Program-made: the position numbers and the translations under genes
The notes under the pieces: generated by a model
What the model saw: the letters and a program-made list of their open reading frames with translations, nothing else
Databases searched by the model: none
Told to the model about the DNA's origin: nothing
In this document: positions 15,745 through 23,563 of the stretch, piece after piece
Numbering within the stretch: the stretch's first letter is position 1
Layout: each line of letters starts with the position of its first letter
Source: Pseudomonadota bacterium
GTDB lineage: Bacteria; Pseudomonadota; Alphaproteobacteria; Reyranellales; Reyranellaceae
Length of the DNA: 44,556 nt
NCBI GenBank assembly: GCA_018240745.1
Contig: JAFEFF010000209.1
Location: 1 to 44,556 of the forward strand
Direction: 5' to 3'

Positions 15745-15933
15745 GTGGACGAGTTCGCTGAAATTCTAGCGAAGCGGGAAGGAGCCCGCCGGGCCCGCAG
15801 GCTGGCTCGGACTGTGACAGACGACGTCATCCGCGATCGGATGCTGGCGTTCGCGAAGGAACTCGAGGCGGAAGCCGATGCCTTGGCCTGGGACCGCAGC
15901 TCGACGGAACTGAAGCGCGAGATGGCACAGTGA
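15745..15933 (+). CDS. Small helical stress-associated protein
   Basis: This is a 62-residue protein of unknown function. The GTG at 15745 is preferred over the in-frame ATG at 15724 because that ATG lies only three bases after the -10 element of the EcfG promoter and would not be in the transcript. GGAG is nine bases before the GTG. The sequence is one long amphipathic helix pair (REGARRARRLARTV, IRDRMLAFAKELEAEADAL). It shares a pattern with the protein at 13579-14055. It is divergent from hsp20 and convergent with the glycosyltransferase gene. A general-stress role is inferred from the promoter. Confidence 0.65.
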   Translation: MDEFAEILAKREGARRARRLARTVTDDVIRDRMLAFAKELEAEADALAWDRSSTELKREMAQ

Positions 15934-16023
15934 CAGGGTCGGTGTCCTCGTGTCCGGCCCCGCGGGCAGGCAGCGATGGGATCATGGCGACAGCCCGATC
16001 CACCGTCCGGTTCATTCAAGGCG

Positions 16024-17124
16024 TCATGCCGCCGCCTGCAGGCCGGCATCCGCGGTCGGCACGAGGCGGGGACGTCGCAGCGCGCCGACGTCGACGCCCG
16101 GCAGCCCGCGATAGATCGCCAGATAGTCGCGCGCCATGCGCTCGACGGTGAAGCGGTGTTCGAACACCTCGCGCACCTTGCGGCGGTCCAGCTCGGGCAG
16201 GCGCTCGACCGCAGCCACGGCCTCTTCGACGTTCCTGACCACGAAGCCGGTGATGCCGTCGTCGATCACCTCGGGTACCGACCCCGCGCGGAAGGCGATC
16301 ACCGGCGTGCCGCACGCCATCGCCTCGATCGAGACCAGGCCGAACGGCTCGGGCCAGTCGATCGGGAACAGGAGCGCACTCGCGTTGCCCAGGAACTCGG
16401 CCTTCTGGCGTTCGTCGATCTCACCCACGAACTCGACGTTCGGATGCCTGGCGACCAGGGGCGCGACGACGTCGTCCCAGTAGGCCCGGTCGACGCGGTC
16501 GATCTTCGCCGCGATCTTAAGCGGCAGGCCGGCGCGTGCTGCGATCTCGATGGCGCGGTCCGGCCGTTTCTCCGGAGCGATCCGGCCAAGGAAGGCGAGA
16601 TAGCCGCGGGCAGGATCGGGGTTGAACGGCAGGACAGTCCTGGGCAGGCCGTGATAGACGTTGCCCACCCAGTTGACAGGCCGTGGCAGAGGCCGCCGCT
16701 GGTCGCGCGAGATCGACACGACCGGCATGTCCGGGAAGGCCGCGAACAGCGGCCTGAGGTCCGGAAGGTCGAGGCGGCCATGCAATGTCGTGACCGTGCG
16801 ATCGACGAAGTCTCGCACCATCGGGAAATGCAGCATGTCGATGTGAAAGTGCAGCACGTCGAACTGGTCAGCCCGGCGGCATACTTCGTCCAGCATCATG
16901 AGCTGATAGGGCAGCGGATCCTTGACGATGGGATTGAGCCGCAGAGCGATATCGCTACAGCGGACCAGCTTGGCGGACGTTCGGGAATCGCCGCTGGCGA
17001 ACAAGGTGACGTCATGTCCTTGACGGACGAGCTCCTCGGTCAGGTAGGAAACGACCCGCTCGGTTCCGCCATACAGCTTCGGCGGCACGCTCTCGGCGAG
17101 CGGAGCGATCTGGGCGATTTTCAT
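16024..17124 (-). CDS. Family 4 glycosyltransferase (GT-B fold)
   Basis: This is a 366-residue cytoplasmic or membrane-associated glycosyltransferase. The start at 17124 (MKIAQIAPLAESVPPKLYGG) fits the family, and AGGAGG lies upstream. The N-terminal acceptor domain has KLYGGTERVVSYLTEELVRQGHDVTLFASGDS. The C-terminal nucleotide-sugar domain has FLGRIAPEKRPDRAIEIA and the EX7E-type motif EPFGLVSIEAMACGTPVIAF (about 280-299). Similar genes in rhizobial genomes often sit among stress genes; their sugar donor is rarely known. It is flanked by small helical proteins and heat-shock genes, so a role in stress-induced glycan or osmolyte synthesis is possible. Confidence 0.9.
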   Translation of the reverse strand: MKIAQIAPLAESVPPKLYGGTERVVSYLTEELVRQGHDVTLFASGDSRTSAKLVRCSDIALRLNPIVKDPLPYQLMMLDEVCRRADQFDVLHFHIDMLHFPMVRDFVDRTVTTLHGRLDLPDLRPLFAAFPDMPVVSISRDQRRPLPRPVNWVGNVYHGLPRTVLPFNPDPARGYLAFLGRIAPEKRPDRAIEIAARAGLPLKIAAKIDRVDRAYWDDVVAPLVARHPNVEFVGEIDERQKAEFLGNASALLFPIDWPEPFGLVSIEAMACGTPVIAFRAGSVPEVIDDGITGFVVRNVEEAVAAVERLPELDRRKVREVFEHRFTVERMARDYLAIYRGLPGVDVGALRRPRLVPTADAGLQAAA

Positions 17125-17252
17125 CAGCAAAGACCTCCTCGGATGAGCGAAGTTTCGGCAACGAAAATGCGCGGCCAAACGGCCCGCGCGAGTCGAGTTG
17201 GGTGCGGCTCTTCCAAGGTTCAAGCCCGCACCGCATTAGCCAGTGTCCGAGT

Positions 17253-17495
17253 TCAACCAGTGTCCGGGTCCGATCTCGACCGGGTGCCTTTTCCTGGCCG
17301 GACCCCCGAAGGGGGATCGAATGCACCTCCGAGTGGGGGATGCTTTTCCTCGTAGTCGGCCATCCTTTCCCAAGTCTCTGCGATCTGGAGGAGGCTCTTA
17401 CGCTGGGCTTCGTCGGTCGCAGCCTCAGCTCTTACGCGCGCCTCTTCTGCCCGCTGGCGATACTGGTTCGGCCGGTTGTGTATCAGTGAAGCCAT
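17253..17495 (-). CDS. Small helical protein of unknown function
   Basis: This 80-residue protein begins at the ATG at 17495 (MASLIHNRPNQYRQRAEEA). The helical core YRQRAEEARVRAEAATDEAQRKSL continues into LLQIAETWERMADYEE, a pattern common in short uncharacterised alphaproteobacterial proteins. The C-terminal third is Gly/Pro/Arg-rich and probably disordered. It lies 128 bases upstream of the glycosyltransferase on the same strand. Its function is unknown; position suggests the stress island. Confidence 0.55.
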   Translation of the reverse strand: MASLIHNRPNQYRQRAEEARVRAEAATDEAQRKSLLQIAETWERMADYEEKHPPLGGAFDPPSGVRPGKGTRSRSDPDTG

Positions 17496-17986
17496 CGCCG
17501 GACATGCTCTTGGCCGGGATTTGGGGGCATCGTCCGAAAATTGAAGAGGCAAATGCAGACTGCAGCGGGCTTCAGTTGCCCGTCAGCAAGTCCGATACCG
17601 GACGATCGGGACGATGACAGCATACCATTCTTGAAATCCACGCTTGCCGACCTAGGTAGTCGCCCGGGCAGCCCCTCCGGGTGCCCACTGGTGGTTTCCG
17701 TGGTTGTCGCTTCGAAAGAGGATGGCTATGGCGACACTCGACATCGGCGAGACGGCATCATTCCGATCGCGGCTACCCGACGGGCGGCATGCCGGTCCGG
17801 TCGCCGACAGCGAGAGGCGGGAGGCGGCCAATTCCGACCGTGGCGACCCGATGCTGAACCGCAGCTATCGCCTTGGGTCTCCACCGCGCATCCGTACACA
17901 CGGACTCCACTACGTCGTCATCGATTCGCCGGTTCGTCGGTTGACGAAGCCGGTGCTCACATCGAACCACAGAATGGAGACGTGCT
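17496..17986. other. Long leader region ahead of the second small heat-shock gene
   Basis: This 491-base stretch has no recognised conserved gene. It holds an RpoH-like promoter (17630-17657), a GC-rich hairpin GGGCA...TGCCC (17666-17686) near the predicted transcription start, and an 88-codon frame (17728-17994) that overlaps the start of hsp20. The predicted leader is about 320 bases, unusually long for a small heat-shock gene. Confidence 0.5.
17630..17657 (+). promoter_or_regulatory. Candidate RpoH promoter of the second hsp20
   Basis: CTTGAA (17630-17635), 16 bases, then CTAGGT (17652-17657) has the same layout as the element before the first hsp20 gene (CTTGAC-N16-CTAAAT). The match is suggestive rather than exact. 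Confidence 0.4.
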
Positions 17987-17994
17987 ATGGTTGA
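17728..17994 (+). CDS. Possible 88-residue leader protein overlapping hsp20
   Basis: The frame starts MATLDIGETASFRSRLPDG with AGAGGA five bases upstream and stops eight bases inside the hsp20 gene (TGCTATGGTTGA). The arrangement would allow translational coupling. The sequence matches no family I know, is rich in Arg and Ser, and may not encode a functional protein. Confidence 0.3.
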   Translation: MATLDIGETASFRSRLPDGRHAGPVADSERREAANSDRGDPMLNRSYRLGSPPRIRTHGLHYVVIDSPVRRLTKPVLTSNHRMETCYG

Positions 17995-18484
17995 CTTGAA
18001 GTCTCTCGTGCCGTGGCGGAATAGCAGTGCCGCGGCGCCCGCCATGCGGGGCGATTTCTTCGATCCTCTGGTCAACTTCCGGCGAGAGGTCAACCGGATG
18101 TTCGACGACTTCTTCGAGGGTGCTGGCTGGAGCGGGCCAGGCCACACCGGCATGATGCCGGCGGTGGATGTCCACGAGGACGAGAAGGAGCTCGTGGTGA
18201 CGGCCGAGCTGCCGGGCGTCAACGAGAAGGACATCGAGGTCAGTCTCGCGGGCGACGTGCTCACCATCAAGGGCGAGAAGAAGGCCGAGCGGGAGCACAA
18301 GAACGGCGAGAGCTGGCGTATGGAACGCCATTACGGCTCGTTCGAGCGCGCGATCGAGCTGCCCTTCGACGTCAAGGACAGCCAGGTTGACGCGAAGTTC
18401 ACCAACGGCGTGCTGAGTGTGCGTATTCCCAAGCCTGCGGACCTGCAGCATTCCACCCGCAAGATCGAGGTGAAGGCTGGGTAG
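17987..18484 (+). CDS. Small heat-shock protein, Hsp20 family (second copy)
   Basis: This is a 165-residue alpha-crystallin chaperone. The N-terminal arm (MVDLKSLVPWRN...DFFDPLVNFRREVNRMFDDFFEG) precedes a crystallin domain (about 52-150) with PAVDVHEDEKELVVTAELPGV, DVLTIKGEKKAERE and the closing GVLSVRIPKP. It belongs to the class with the AxxxxGVL motif (FTNGVLSVRIP) and is distinct from the IbpA-type copy at 15117. ATG at 17987 follows GGAGACG by seven bases. A GC-rich hairpin follows the gene. Two different Hsp20 proteins 2.4 kb apart on opposite strands frame the island. Confidence 0.93.
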   Translation: MVDLKSLVPWRNSSAAAPAMRGDFFDPLVNFRREVNRMFDDFFEGAGWSGPGHTGMMPAVDVHEDEKELVVTAELPGVNEKDIEVSLAGDVLTIKGEKKAEREHKNGESWRMERHYGSFERAIELPFDVKDSQVDAKFTNGVLSVRIPKPADLQHSTRKIEVKAG

Positions 18485-18510
18485 ACCGTCGCTCGGCCCG
18501 AACTTCGGCG

Positions 18511-18542
18511 GGCGCGTGCCCGGCTTCGGCTGGGCACGCGCC
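18511..18542 (+). terminator. GC-rich hairpin after hsp20
   Basis: GGCGCGTGCCC (18511-18521) and GGGCACGCGCC (18532-18542) form a perfect 11-base stem. No T-run follows, so it may stabilise the mRNA end or act in factor-dependent termination. Confidence 0.45.
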
Positions 18543-18699
18543 TTCGTCGGTGGGTGATCGCCGCGATCCCGATGAGTTGCGCCAAGTTCCCCTAGAAGGC
18601 GCCCCGCGCCGATCGGGCCGTATCGATGCACGGCCGCGGTGCGGCCGCCAAACCGGCGGAGTAGTTGATCTCGGCGGCATCGCTGGCCACAAAGCCACG

Positions 18700-20061
18700 A
18701 TGACCGCCGCCCAACGCTTCGCCCGCCACGCGCTCGAGCCAAGGTTTGCCGATCTGCCGAACGCGGCGGTCGAGCGCGCCAAGGTTTTTCTGCTGGACGG
18801 TCTCGGGGTCGGCATTGCGGGATCGTCGGTCGACGGCGGCGAGGGGTTGCTGCGCGTGGCGTCCGGCTGGGGCAATCGTGTCGTGCCGGTCTGGGGCCGT
18901 TCTGCGCGGCTGTCGGCGCCGGCGGCCGCGTTCCTCAACGCCTGGCAGACCCACAATCAGGAATTCGACTGCCTGCACGAGGGCGCGGTAGTGCATGCCA
19001 TGGCGACCGTGCTGCCGGTCTCGCTGGCGGCCGCGGAGCTGCGCGGTGGCTCGAGCGGCGCCGAGCTGATCGCTGCGATTGCCGTCGGCGCGGACATCGC
19101 CGCCGGGCTGGGCCTCGCGTCGCAGTCCGCATTCCGCTTCTTCCGTCCCGGCACGGCTGGCGGTTTCGGCTCGGTAGCGGCGGCTGGGCGCATCCTCGGC
19201 CTCGACCGAAGCACGCTCGAAGCGGCGTTCGCATGGCAGCTTGCGCAGGTCAGCGGGACCATGCAGGCCCATACTGAAGGGAGTCCGATCCTGCCCGTGC
19301 AACTCGCCTTCAACGCCCGTGCGGCCCTGCAGTCCTGCGAGCTGGCGACGCTGGGCTTCGCGCCGGCCCGCGAGATCTTCGAGGGCGCCTACGGCTACCT
19401 CGCCCTGTTCGAGGGCGCGCACGACCTCGTGCCGATCCTCGACAGCCTCGGCCGCACCTGGCGCATCGCCGAGTTCAGCCACAAGCCGTTCCCGGCCGGC
19501 CGTGCCACGCACGGTGGCATCGAAGGCGTGATGGCGCTGCGGGCGCAGCACCGCTTCGCCGCAGGCGACGTCGAGTGTGTCGAGATCGATGCGCCGCCCC
19601 TGATCGTGCGCCTGGTCGGCCGGCCGCTCGTGTCACCGGTGGAGCCGAGCTACGCCCGGCTCTGCCTGCAATACGCGGTGGCGAAAGTCCTGCAGAAGGG
19701 ATCGCTCGACCTGGCGGACTTCCGCGGTCAGGCGCTGGCCGATCCCGAGACGCATGCGCTGGCGGCGCGCGTGACGACCCGTGACGACGGCAATCGCGAC
19801 CCCAACGCGCTGTCGCCGCAGCGCGTCACCGTCCATCTCAAGAACGGCACGGCTCTCTCCTGGCGCTGCGAGACGATGCTCGCGAATCCGGCGCGCCCGC
19901 TGACGCGCGAGCAGCATCTCGCCAAGTTCCGCCGCTGCCTCGACTTCGCCGCGGTCCCACTGGCGCCGGGCTCGGGTGAGCGCCTGATCCAAGCCGTCGA
20001 CCGGCTGGAAGAGCTCGACGACGTCCGTGACCTGTCGCGGCTGGCGAGCGCGGTATCGTAA
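18700..20061 (+). CDS. MmgE/PrpD family protein
   Basis: This 453-residue protein of the MmgE/PrpD fold starts at the ATG at 18700 (MTAAQRFARHALEPRFADLP). The all-helical domain shows ERAKVFLLDGLGVGIAGS, FLNAWQTHNQEFDCLHEGAVVHAMATVLP and GFGSVAAAGRILGLD. The smaller alpha/beta domain begins near residue 265 (KPFPAGRATHGGIEGV). Known members dehydrate 2-methylcitrate or isomerise/decarboxylate itaconate-like acids; most are uncharacterised. The cluster lacks prpB or prpC, so 2-methylcitrate dehydratase cannot be assumed. It converges on the transporter operon at 20149. Confidence 0.88.
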   Translation: MTAAQRFARHALEPRFADLPNAAVERAKVFLLDGLGVGIAGSSVDGGEGLLRVASGWGNRVVPVWGRSARLSAPAAAFLNAWQTHNQEFDCLHEGAVVHAMATVLPVSLAAAELRGGSSGAELIAAIAVGADIAAGLGLASQSAFRFFRPGTAGGFGSVAAAGRILGLDRSTLEAAFAWQLAQVSGTMQAHTEGSPILPVQLAFNARAALQSCELATLGFAPAREIFEGAYGYLALFEGAHDLVPILDSLGRTWRIAEFSHKPFPAGRATHGGIEGVMALRAQHRFAAGDVECVEIDAPPLIVRLVGRPLVSPVEPSYARLCLQYAVAKVLQKGSLDLADFRGQALADPETHALAARVTTRDDGNRDPNALSPQRVTVHLKNGTALSWRCETMLANPARPLTREQHLAKFRRCLDFAAVPLAPGSGERLIQAVDRLEELDDVRDLSRLASAVS

Positions 20062-20126
20062 CACCGTGCGCGAGGGTGGGTGTCGCGCGAAGAGTCGTGG
20101 AAAAGTGCCGTGCCATGGGCATCGGA

Positions 20127-20150
20127 AGCTCCCCACGGAAGTGGGAAGCT
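20127..20150 (-). terminator. Hairpin at the end of the benzoyl-CoA/transporter operon
   Basis: AGCTCCCCAC-GGAA-GTGGGAAGCT forms a ten-base stem with one mismatch at the livF stop codon. A short T-run appears only about 20 bases later on the minus strand, so terminator function is uncertain. Confidence 0.3.
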
Positions 20151-20850
20151 ACACGCCGAGATAGCGATGCTGCAGCGCCTCGTCCCCGGCAAGCGCGGCC
20201 GAGGTGCCGGACCACACGACGCGGCCCTTCTCGACGATGTAGTGGCGGTCGGCGAGCGCGATCAGGTTCTTGACGTTCTTGTCGATCACCAGGATCGCCT
20301 GGCCCTCGCCCTTGAGCCGCGCCAGGCAGGCCCAGATCTCTCGCCGGATCAGCGGTGCCAGGCCCTCGGTCGCCTCGTCGAGGATCAGCAGGCGCGGATT
20401 GGTCATCAGCGCCCGGCCGATCGCCAGCATCTGCTGCTCGCCGCCGGAGAGCTGGTTGCCGCGATTGCCCTGCCGCTCGCCGAGCCGCGGGAAGAACTCG
20501 AACACGCGGGCGAGCGTCCAGGGATCGGCGCGGGCGGTGCGATTGGCCGAGGCGGCCACCAGGTTCTCGCGCACCGAGAGGTTGGGGAAGATCTGCCGGC
20601 CCTCGGGCACCAGCCCCAGGCCGAGGCGGGCGATGCGGAACGACGGCAGTTGATCGACCCGCCGGCCGTCGAACTCGACCATACCGCGGCAGCCGGGCAG
20701 GACGCCCATCACGGCATGCACAGTCGTCGTCTTGCCCATGCCGTTGCGGCCCATCAGCGTGACGACCTCGCCGGCATCGACCGCAAACGCCATGCCGAAC
20801 AGTGCCTGGCTCGCGCCGTAGAAGGCCTCGAGGTTCTCGACCCGCAGCAT
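20149..20850 (-). CDS. livF: Branched-chain amino acid-type ABC transporter ATPase, LivF type (first Liv operon)
   Basis: This is a 233-residue ABC ATPase with Walker A GRNGMGKTT (about 34-42), LGLVPEGRQIFPNLSVRENL, signature NQLSGGEQQMLAIGRAL (about 133-149) and Walker B RLLILDEATEGLAP. The usual switch histidine is replaced (IDKNVKNL), as is common in LivF proteins. LivF and LivG power HAAP-type importers of branched-chain amino acids and also aromatic acids. Its ATG overlaps the livG stop by one base (TGATG). It is the last gene of the box/liv operon. Confidence 0.9.
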   Translation of the reverse strand: MLRVENLEAFYGASQALFGMAFAVDAGEVVTLMGRNGMGKTTTVHAVMGVLPGCRGMVEFDGRRVDQLPSFRIARLGLGLVPEGRQIFPNLSVRENLVAASANRTARADPWTLARVFEFFPRLGERQGNRGNQLSGGEQQMLAIGRALMTNPRLLILDEATEGLAPLIRREIWACLARLKGEGQAILVIDKNVKNLIALADRHYIVEKGRVVWSGTSAALAGDEALQHRYLGV

Positions 20851-21599
20851 CAGGCCGCCTCCTCGCCGAGATAGGCCTGGCGCACCTCGGGATGGCGGCG
20901 GATCTCGTCCGGCGTGCCGGTGAAGATCGCACGGCCGTAGACCAGCACGGTGATGCGGTCGGCCAGCGCGAAGACGGCCTCCATGTCGTGTTCGATCAGC
21001 AGCATGCCGCAGCGCTGCTTCAGCCCGTGCAGGAGGCCGATCATGCGCTGGCTCTCCTCCGGGCCCATGCCGGCCATCGGCTCGTCGAGCAGCAGCAGCT
21101 TCGGCGCGCCGCCCAGCGCCATCGCGATTTCGAGCTGCCGCTGCTCGCCGTGGCTCAGCGCCGAGGCCGGTACGGTCGCGCGCGCCTCGAGGCCGACAGC
21201 GGCGAGGCCGCGGCGAGCGGCCTCGGTGCGGGCGGTGTCCTTGCGCACATCGGCGAGGAAGCGGAAGGAATGGCCGTGATGCGCCTGCTGGGCGAGCGCC
21301 ACGTTTTCGATGGCGCTGAAGTCGCGCAGCACCGAGGTGATCTGGAACGAGCGCGCGAGCCCCAGCCGGGCGCGGGCATGCACCGGCAGGCGGGTGATGT
21401 CGCGGCCGAGGAAGCGGATGGTGCCCGAATCGGGGGCGAGGCTGCCGGTGAGCTGGCTGACCAGGGTCGTCTTGCCGGCGCCGTTGGGACCGATCAGGGC
21501 GTGGATCTCGCCATGCCTCACGTCGATCGAGACGTTGTCGGTCGCGAGCAGGCCGCCGAAGCGCTTGATCAGCCGGTCGGCGACGAGCAATTCAGTCAT
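20850..21599 (-). CDS. livG: Branched-chain amino acid-type ABC transporter ATPase, LivG type (first Liv operon)
   Basis: This is a 249-residue ABC ATPase started at the ATG at 21599 (MTELLVADRLIKRFGG). Walker A is GPNGAGKTTL (about 35-44), the signature ALSHGEQRQLEIAMAL (about 147-162), Walker B LLLLDEPMAGM and the switch histidine LLIEHDMEAVF. It overlaps livM by eight bases and livF by one base. In this operon it should energise uptake for the ligand of the binding protein at 23564, probably an aromatic acid given the neighbouring box genes. Confidence 0.9.
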   Translation of the reverse strand: MTELLVADRLIKRFGGLLATDNVSIDVRHGEIHALIGPNGAGKTTLVSQLTGSLAPDSGTIRFLGRDITRLPVHARARLGLARSFQITSVLRDFSAIENVALAQQAHHGHSFRFLADVRKDTARTEAARRGLAAVGLEARATVPASALSHGEQRQLEIAMALGGAPKLLLLDEPMAGMGPEESQRMIGLLHGLKQRCGMLLIEHDMEAVFALADRITVLVYGRAIFTGTPDEIRRHPEVRQAYLGEEAA

Positions 21600-22560
21600 G
21601 GCGGAAGCCCAGCAGCGAGGCGATGCCGCCTTTGGCATGGAGCGCGATGATCACCAGCAGGGGGCCGAACACGATCTGCCAGTACTCGCCCCAGCCCTTG
21701 TGCAGCAGATCGAGGCCGGGCTTCAGCGACTCCTCCAGCACGAAGAAGGCGAGCGCGCCGTACAACGGCCCGAACCGCACGCCAATGCCACCCAGCACGA
21801 CCATCACGATCAGGTCGCCCGACTTCACCCACGACATCATGGCCGGCGAGATGTAGGCGCCCTCGTTGGCGAGCAGGACGCCGGCCAGCCCGCCGAACGC
21901 GCCGGCGATCAGGCACGCGACCAGGCGATAGCGGAACACCGGGAAGCCGAGCGCGGCCATGCGGCCCTCGTTGGACCTGGCGCCGCGCAGCACGTGGCCG
22001 AACGGCGACCGGGAGAAGCGGCCGCAGAACCACAGGGCGGCACAGAGCAGGGCGAAGCACAGCCAGTGAAACGACGCCTTGTCGCGCAGGTCGATCAGGC
22101 CCGTGAAGCGACTGCGGCCGATGTTGAGGCCGTCGTCGCCGCCATACGCCGCGAGGCCGGAGCCGAGATAGTAAACGAGCTGCGCGAAGGCCAGCGTGAT
22201 CATGATGAAGTAGACGCCGCGCGTCCTGAGCGACAGCGCCGCCACCAGAGCGGCCCACACCGTCGCGGCCATCAGCGCCGCCGGCCATTGCACCCAGCCG
22301 CTCTGGATCCCGTTGGCCGACAGGATGCCGACCGCGTAGCCCCCGATGCCGATGAAGGCGGCATGGCCGAAGCTTACCAGTCCGCCGTAACCCAGGATCA
22401 TGTTGAGGCTGACCGCGGCGATCGCCCAGATGACGATGCGCGTGCCGACCGAAAGGATGTAGCGGTCGCCGACGGCCTGGGCGATCAGCGGCAGCGCGGC
22501 GAGCAGCACCAGGAGCAGCGTCGTGATCAGCGCGCGCGGCGTGAACAGCCGCTCGCTCAT
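21592..22560 (-). CDS. livM: Branched-chain amino acid-type ABC transporter permease, LivM type (first Liv operon)
   Basis: This is a 322-residue membrane protein with about ten hydrophobic helices. It has the LivM markers LNMILGYGGLVSFGHAAFIG (about 58-77), GVYFIMITLAFAQLVYY and the cytoplasmic loop MAALGFPVFRYRLVAC. It starts at the ATG at 22560, overlapping the livH stop by four bases. With LivH it forms the translocation pore. The loop sequences give no ligand information. Confidence 0.9.
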   Translation of the reverse strand: MSERLFTPRALITTLLLVLLAALPLIAQAVGDRYILSVGTRIVIWAIAAVSLNMILGYGGLVSFGHAAFIGIGGYAVGILSANGIQSGWVQWPAALMAATVWAALVAALSLRTRGVYFIMITLAFAQLVYYLGSGLAAYGGDDGLNIGRSRFTGLIDLRDKASFHWLCFALLCAALWFCGRFSRSPFGHVLRGARSNEGRMAALGFPVFRYRLVACLIAGAFGGLAGVLLANEGAYISPAMMSWVKSGDLIVMVVLGGIGVRFGPLYGALAFFVLEESLKPGLDLLHKGWGEYWQIVFGPLLVIIALHAKGGIASLLGFRHD

Positions 22561-23468
22561 TGGCGCTGCCCGAACAGGCCGGTCGGCCGCCAGACCAGTA
22601 CGGCCGCCATGACGATGTAGATCAGCACCTGGCTGATCGCCGGCGCCGCAGCCGAGGCGGCGGCGGGGTCCATCACCGCCTTCAGCCAGTCGGCGAGATA
22701 GACGCGGCCGACGATATCGAGCTGGCCGACCCCCATCGCCGCCACGAAGGCGCCCTTGATCGAGCCGATGCCGCCGGTGACGATGATCACGAAGGCGAGG
22801 ATCAGGATGTCGTCGCCCATGCCGATCTTCACCGAGGAAATCGGCGCGGCCATCAGCCCGGCGAGGCCGGCGAACACCGCGCCGAGGCCGAACACCAGGC
22901 TGAACAGCAGCTCGATGTTGACGCCCAGCGCGGCGATCATGCGCCGGTTGGAGGCGCCGGCGCGGATCAGCATGCCGAGCCGGGTGCGCGCCACCAGCCA
23001 GGCCAGCAGCAGCGCCACGCCAGTGCCGACGACGATGATGGCCAGCCGGTACGCCGGATAGAGCGCCCCGGGCAGGATCTCGATCGTATGGTCGAGGAAC
23101 GGCGGCACGGCGATGCTCTTGCCGGCCGGACCCCAGATCGCGCGCACCAGGTCGTTGAAGAACAGGATGAGGCCGAACGTCGCCAGCACCTGGTCGAGAT
23201 GATCGCGGGCGTAGAGCCGGCGGGCGATCACGACCTCGACGATCACGCCGACGATGAATGTCGCCGGCAGCGCCAGCAGCGCGCCCAGCACGAAGGAATC
23301 GCTCCAGCTGATGAAGGTCCAGGCGATGTAGGCGCCCATCATGTAGAGCGAGCCGTGCGCCAGGTTCACCAGATCCATGATGCCGAAGGTCAGCGTCAGG
23401 CCGGCGGCGAGCAGGAACATCAGCAGCCCGAGCTGCACCCCGTTCAGGACCTGGATCAGGACTTCCAT
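22557..23468 (-). CDS. livH: Branched-chain amino acid-type ABC transporter permease, LivH type (first Liv operon)
   Basis: This is a 303-residue permease with the LivH N-terminus MEVLIQVLNGVQLGLLMFLLAAGLTLTFGIMDLVNLAHGS and the internal loop RLGMLIRAGASNRRMIAALGVN (about 175-196). Eight or nine membrane helices are predicted. The start codon is four bases from the end of a 70-base palindrome (23473-23542); the only Shine-Dalgarno-like bases (GGGATGA) are inside the palindrome's arm. Folding of the transcript could therefore limit translation of the permease relative to the binding protein upstream. Confidence 0.9.
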   Translation of the reverse strand: MEVLIQVLNGVQLGLLMFLLAAGLTLTFGIMDLVNLAHGSLYMMGAYIAWTFISWSDSFVLGALLALPATFIVGVIVEVVIARRLYARDHLDQVLATFGLILFFNDLVRAIWGPAGKSIAVPPFLDHTIEILPGALYPAYRLAIIVVGTGVALLLAWLVARTRLGMLIRAGASNRRMIAALGVNIELLFSLVFGLGAVFAGLAGLMAAPISSVKIGMGDDILILAFVIIVTGGIGSIKGAFVAAMGVGQLDIVGRVYLADWLKAVMDPAAASAAAPAISQVLIYIVMAAVLVWRPTGLFGQRQ

Positions 23469-23472
23469 ATTG

Positions 23473-23542
23473 TGTCATCCCGAGCGCAGCGAGGGATCTA
23501 TGTGCAGCAGAATAGATCCCTCGCCTTCGGCTCGGGATGACA
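23473..23542. repeat. 70-base palindromic element between the binding-protein gene and livH
   Basis: Outer arms TGTCATCCCGAG and CTCGGGATGACA (12 of 12) enclose an internal loop and then inner arms GAGGGATCTAT and ATAGATCCCTC (11 of 11). The element lies between a gene for a binding protein and its permease and ends four bases before the permease start codon. Similar GTCATCCCGAG elements are dispersed in many alphaproteobacterial genomes. Confidence 0.85.
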
Positions 23543-23563
23543 ATCGGCGCAGCGCGCCGATTG
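23541..23563 (-). terminator. Hairpin immediately after the binding-protein stop codon
   Basis: CAATCGGCGC-AGC-GCGCCGATTG is a perfect ten-base stem that begins right after the stop codon at 23564. No T-run follows, so it may act as a 3'-end stabiliser or partial terminator rather than a full terminator, since the permease genes follow. Confidence 0.5.

Noticed and set aside
17239..17270. CCAGTGTCCG occurring twice near the end of the small helical gene
   Set aside because: Two ten-base copies in a short GC-rich stretch, with no further copies or symmetry, are too little to call a regulatory repeat.
20149..20850. Missing switch histidine in LivF as a possible inactivating change
   Set aside because: LivF proteins normally lack this histidine, so it is a family trait.
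21592..23478. A 628-codon frame suggesting a fused LivH-LivM permease
   Set aside because: The LivH portion of that frame is an out-of-frame shadow; true livH and livM are separate genes with an ATGA overlap at 22557-22560.
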